A stretch of 44,675 bases of DNA from Methylobacterium sp. Leaf125 (GTDB taxonomy: Bacteria; Pseudomonadota; Alphaproteobacteria; Rhizobiales; Beijerinckiaceae), in assembly GCF_001423085.1 (NCBI RefSeq), contig NZ_LMNU01000001.1:1251688-1296362 (forward strand). The letters run 5' to 3'. A model generated the notes under the pieces. It worked only from the letters and a program-made list of their open reading frames with translations. It was not told the origin of the DNA and did not search any database. Of the stretch, positions 42,566-44,675 are shown piece after piece (the first letter of the stretch is position 1; every line of letters begins with the position of its first letter). Both the position numbers and the translations under genes were made by a program.

Positions 42566-43774
42566 ATGAAACAGAAGCTGACCGATGCTCTCGTCGCAAG
42601 GGCGGCTTTACCGTCCGGCGCCATCGACATGGTGCTTTGGGACAGCGACGTCTCTGGCTTCGGTCTGCGCATCCGTCCAGCCGGTAAGACCTGGATCCTC
42701 GCCTACCGCCCGGTCGGTGCCGGCCGGCGCGCTTGCACCAAGAAGATGAAGCTGGCGACCCTCGGCGCCGTCGCGAAGGTGTCTGCCGCGCGGACGTTGG
42801 CCCAGGTGGAGCTTGGACGGATCGCGTCAGGTGCCGACCCTTTGGCCGTGCGTGCTCAGAGCCGCATCCGCGAGAAAGCTCGCCTCGTCGACCTGCTCGA
42901 TCGCTACGATCGGCACCTCGAGCGCCGGCAGTACGTGAACCGCAAGGACGTGCTGGTCATGCTGCGCTCGAGGATGGCGCCGCTCCTGAATCGCGATGTG
43001 TCGACCATCACCGGGGCCGAGTTCGCGAAGATCACCGACGCCATCAGGGAAAAGGGTCTGCACGGAGCCGCCGCGCATTTCCGGACGCTCTGCCGCGCCT
43101 TCCTGACATGGTGCGTGGCCGACGCGAAGGTGTTGCCGGTGAACCCGCTTGCAGGACACCGAAAGGAGCGAGCGACCCGTGCAGATCGCCTGGCGAAGGC
43201 AGAGAAAGGCCGGGCTCTGTCCAACGCCGAGCTTGCCAAAGTGTGGGCCGCAGCACGCCTCGATTCGACCGCCGGCCGGCTGATCCGGTTCTACATTCTC
43301 ACAGGCTGCCGACGCGGGGAGGGGGCTGGCATCACGTGGACGATGCTCAACACGAGAGCTGCCGTGTTCGAGCTTCCCCCAGTCTTCGTGAAGCAGGGCC
43401 GCGGCCATAAGGTCCCCGTCACGCCTCAGCTTCAAAGTCTTCTGGATCATTGCCATCGGGACGCACGATCCGACCTCGTCTTTCCGTCCGCCCGGACCGG
43501 CAGTCTGATGAGCGGGTGGACGAAGCTGGTCGCCGGCCTGACGAAGGCCTCCGGCGTCGAGTTCACGCTGCATGATTTGCGTAGAACCTTCCGAACTGGC
43601 TTGTCTCGGCTTAGCATCGATGTCGACACCGCAGAACTGGCCCTGGGACATGCTCGTGCGGATCTCGAGGCGATCTACAATCGAGATACGGGTACGGACC
43701 GACTTCGGGCGGCATTCACGGCTTGGGCAGACCATGTGTCGAGGCTAATTGCAGAGCACGAGAGCTCGAAGTAG
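42566..43774 (+). CDS. int: Tyrosine-type site-specific integrase (P4/tRNA-targeting class)
   Basis: The 402-residue recombinase begins with an arm-binding DUF4102-like domain (about 5-95: KLTDALVARAALPSGAIDMVLWDSDVSGFGLRIRPAGKTWIL), a core-binding SAM-like domain (about 105-200) and a catalytic domain (about 220-385). Catalytic residues can be placed: Arg249 (TGCRRGE), Lys282 (GHKVPV), His336 and Arg339 (HDLRR), His362 (GHAR) and the nucleophile Tyr371 (IYNRD). It should integrate and excise the element at the 3' end of tRNA-Thr(CGU), whose fragment lies 157 nt upstream. It appears intact. Confidence 0.95.
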   Translation: MKQKLTDALVARAALPSGAIDMVLWDSDVSGFGLRIRPAGKTWILAYRPVGAGRRACTKKMKLATLGAVAKVSAARTLAQVELGRIASGADPLAVRAQSRIREKARLVDLLDRYDRHLERRQYVNRKDVLVMLRSRMAPLLNRDVSTITGAEFAKITDAIREKGLHGAAAHFRTLCRAFLTWCVADAKVLPVNPLAGHRKERATRADRLAKAEKGRALSNAELAKVWAAARLDSTAGRLIRFYILTGCRRGEGAGITWTMLNTRAAVFELPPVFVKQGRGHKVPVTPQLQSLLDHCHRDARSDLVFPSARTGSLMSGWTKLVAGLTKASGVEFTLHDLRRTFRTGLSRLSIDVDTAELALGHARADLEAIYNRDTGTDRLRAAFTAWADHVSRLIAEHESSK

Positions 43775-43791
43775 CTGCGTAAATAAAAAGT

Positions 43792-43810
43792 CAGAATGGA
43801 CATTCTGTCC
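43792..43810. promoter_or_regulatory. Overlapping palindromes downstream of int
   Basis: CAGAAT (43792-43797) pairs with ATTCTG (43802-43807), and GGACA (43798-43802) pairs with TGTCC (43806-43810), so two mutually exclusive inverted repeats overlap. It lies 18 nt after the integrase stop and about 140 nt before the regulator gene. It may be an operator for the AlpA-like protein or a terminator that switches between folds. Confidence 0.4.
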
Positions 43811-43951
43811 CTTGAGGTGTCGGTGGGTCTATCGGCATACTACGGATGCTGCATGAAACGGATGACCCTGTAGACCTGAGAACTGGGCAGCTCCCTCAAT
43901 TCCAGTCCAGACGCGAGTGAAGCCGGATGCGGCTCCCGCGCAGGAGAGTCT

Positions 43952-44173
43952 ATGCCTGCCATCAGCAACTCCGCGATTTCAGCCCCTGACATCGAGCGGC
44001 TTCCCGACAGCGCGCTCCTGACGCGCCGTCAGCTTTCCGAGATCAGCAGCTTCGCACTCATCACCTTGAAGGTATGGGCGAAGAACGGCCGCGGGCCGCG
44101 GATCACGGTGGTCGAAGGGCGGCCCCGCTACCGCGTCAGCGATGTGCGGGCCTGGATGGGGGCTTCGTCATGA
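43952..44173 (+). CDS. AlpA/excisionase-like DNA-binding protein
   Basis: The 73-residue protein has the compact winged-helix layout of AlpA/MerR-like excisionases: LLTRRQLSEISSFALITLKVWAKNGRGPRITVVEGRPRYRVSDVRAWM, where the RRQL helix, W-x-x-x-GRGP turn and PRYR-x-x-DV wing are all recognisable. Such proteins activate or direct excision of integrative elements, or regulate the integrase. GGAGAG lies 5 nt before the ATG. Its stop overlaps the start of the next gene (ATGA), so the two are coupled. Base composition is similar to the integrase and lower in GC than the chromosomal genes to the left. Confidence 0.8.
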   Translation: MPAISNSAISAPDIERLPDSALLTRRQLSEISSFALITLKVWAKNGRGPRITVVEGRPRYRVSDVRAWMGASS

Positions 44174-44646
44174 GCCGCCCCACGCACTACGCCAGGAAGG
44201 CGAAGAGTCCCTGCCCGGATAGCCGCTACGCCTTCCATCTCGCCGCGAACCGGATCCTCGACAGTGAGCCGACCCCACCGCTCGGTACAGCTCCCAGCGA
44301 GATCACCGACGATATGTCGGCCGCTGAAGCTCGCTACTGGCGCCGGCACAATCCAGTGCTTGAGCTGCTGCAAGAAGCCGCCATCAAGACGATCAAGGCA
44401 CGGCTGCTCGCCATAGGAGTGCCGGCGGAAGCTCTACGCGATCCTATGGGCCCTGCGGCACAAGCCCTCGTCAACGGAATGCTTCATGGCGAGCGATGCT
44501 TGCTCCAGATCCATCGCGAGAACTGCGGGATCGGCTGGATCTCCAAGCCTCTCGTCGAGCATCATGTCTCGATCCTGTGTCCGACGTCAGCACCTGTGGG
44601 ACAGAATGAGGGTCTTCCCGAACGGAGGATGGCTGGTTCATCGTAG
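44170..44646 (+). CDS. Element-encoded protein of unknown function
   Basis: I do not recognise a family in the 158-residue product. It begins MSRPTHYARKAKSPCPDSRYAFHLAANRILD, is mixed helical with two notable central helices (AEARYWRRHNPVLELLQEAAIKTIKARLLAIGVPAEAL), and has three cysteines, two of them near the middle (HGERCLLQIHRENCG). There is no signal peptide or membrane segment. The ATG overlaps the stop of the AlpA-like gene by four bases, so they are co-translated. It may serve element maintenance, transfer or defence; nothing in the sequence decides between these. Confidence 0.6.
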   Translation: MSRPTHYARKAKSPCPDSRYAFHLAANRILDSEPTPPLGTAPSEITDDMSAAEARYWRRHNPVLELLQEAAIKTIKARLLAIGVPAEALRDPMGPAAQALVNGMLHGERCLLQIHRENCGIGWISKPLVEHHVSILCPTSAPVGQNEGLPERRMAGSS

Positions 44647-44662
44647 CCCCTGAGGAGCGAAG

Positions 44663-44675
44663 ATGAAGCAGACAT
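44663..44675 (+). CDS. Start of another element gene, cut by the window edge
   Basis: Only ATGAAGCAGACAT (Met-Lys-Gln-Thr) is visible, preceded by GAGGAGCGAAG, a strong ribosome-binding site at good spacing, 16 nt after the previous stop codon. It indicates that the operon continues to the right. Product unknown. Confidence 0.5.

Overview
The window looks like chromosome of a high-GC alphaproteobacterium, most plausibly Methylobacteriaceae (Methylobacterium/Methylorubrum-like). That is inferred from the very GC-rich coding sequence and the gene families present (Omp25/Omp31-type porin, HslUV, aerobic HemF, arsenic operon with ArsH). No rRNA or other diagnostic marker is present, so the genus is an inference.

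Left part (1-19000): mostly housekeeping and envelope genes. In order: a truncated outer-membrane beta-barrel gene, pgeF, a coiled-coil protein, a Rieske oxygenase, a metallo-beta-lactamase-fold hydrolase and a chemoreceptor. Then comes a long minus-strand block, read right to left: trmL, a pspA-like gene, a yiaA-like gene, hemF, a SUFU-domain protein, a RecD-like helicase, a GFA-family protein, hslV, a second chemoreceptor, a multi-pass membrane protein and hslU. hslV and hslU are therefore separated by two unrelated genes. A plus-strand ABC exporter and a DUF1127-like small protein follow.

Middle (19000-33100): a cell-surface polysaccharide locus. It has a secreted beta-helix protein, UDP-glucuronate decarboxylase (UDP-xylose synthesis), a Wzz/GumC-type co-polymerase whose C-terminal kinase domain looks inactive, a Wzy-type polymerase/ligase, a Wzx-type flippase, a FemAB/GNAT-like acyltransferase, a polysaccharide deacetylase, two GT4 glycosyltransferases and a WecG/TagA/CpsF glycosyltransferase. 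No priming glycosyltransferase or Wza-type export channel is in the window, so the pathway must be completed elsewhere.

Right-centre (33100-42360): dps with a clear terminator, a lipase-like hydrolase, a DUF2171-like protein with a pentapeptide repeat, a divergent arsenic locus (arsH | arsR-arsC-arsB) with a palindrome between arsH and arsR, small hypothetical genes, a TonB-C-domain secreted protein and msrA preceded by a potentially structured leader.

Right end (42364-44675): the left edge of an integrated element. A 46-nt 3' fragment of a tRNA-Thr(CGU) gene lies next to a tyrosine integrase, followed by an AlpA/excisionase-like regulator, a gene of unknown function and the first codons of another gene. 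The element continues past the window; its other end should carry the intact tRNA-Thr.

The best candidates for something undescribed are a 23-codon microgene at 2268-2339 with a Shine-Dalgarno sequence complementary to the whole 16S 3' tail, the msrA leader, and two clusters of overlapping inverted repeats (26341-26363 and 43792-43810).
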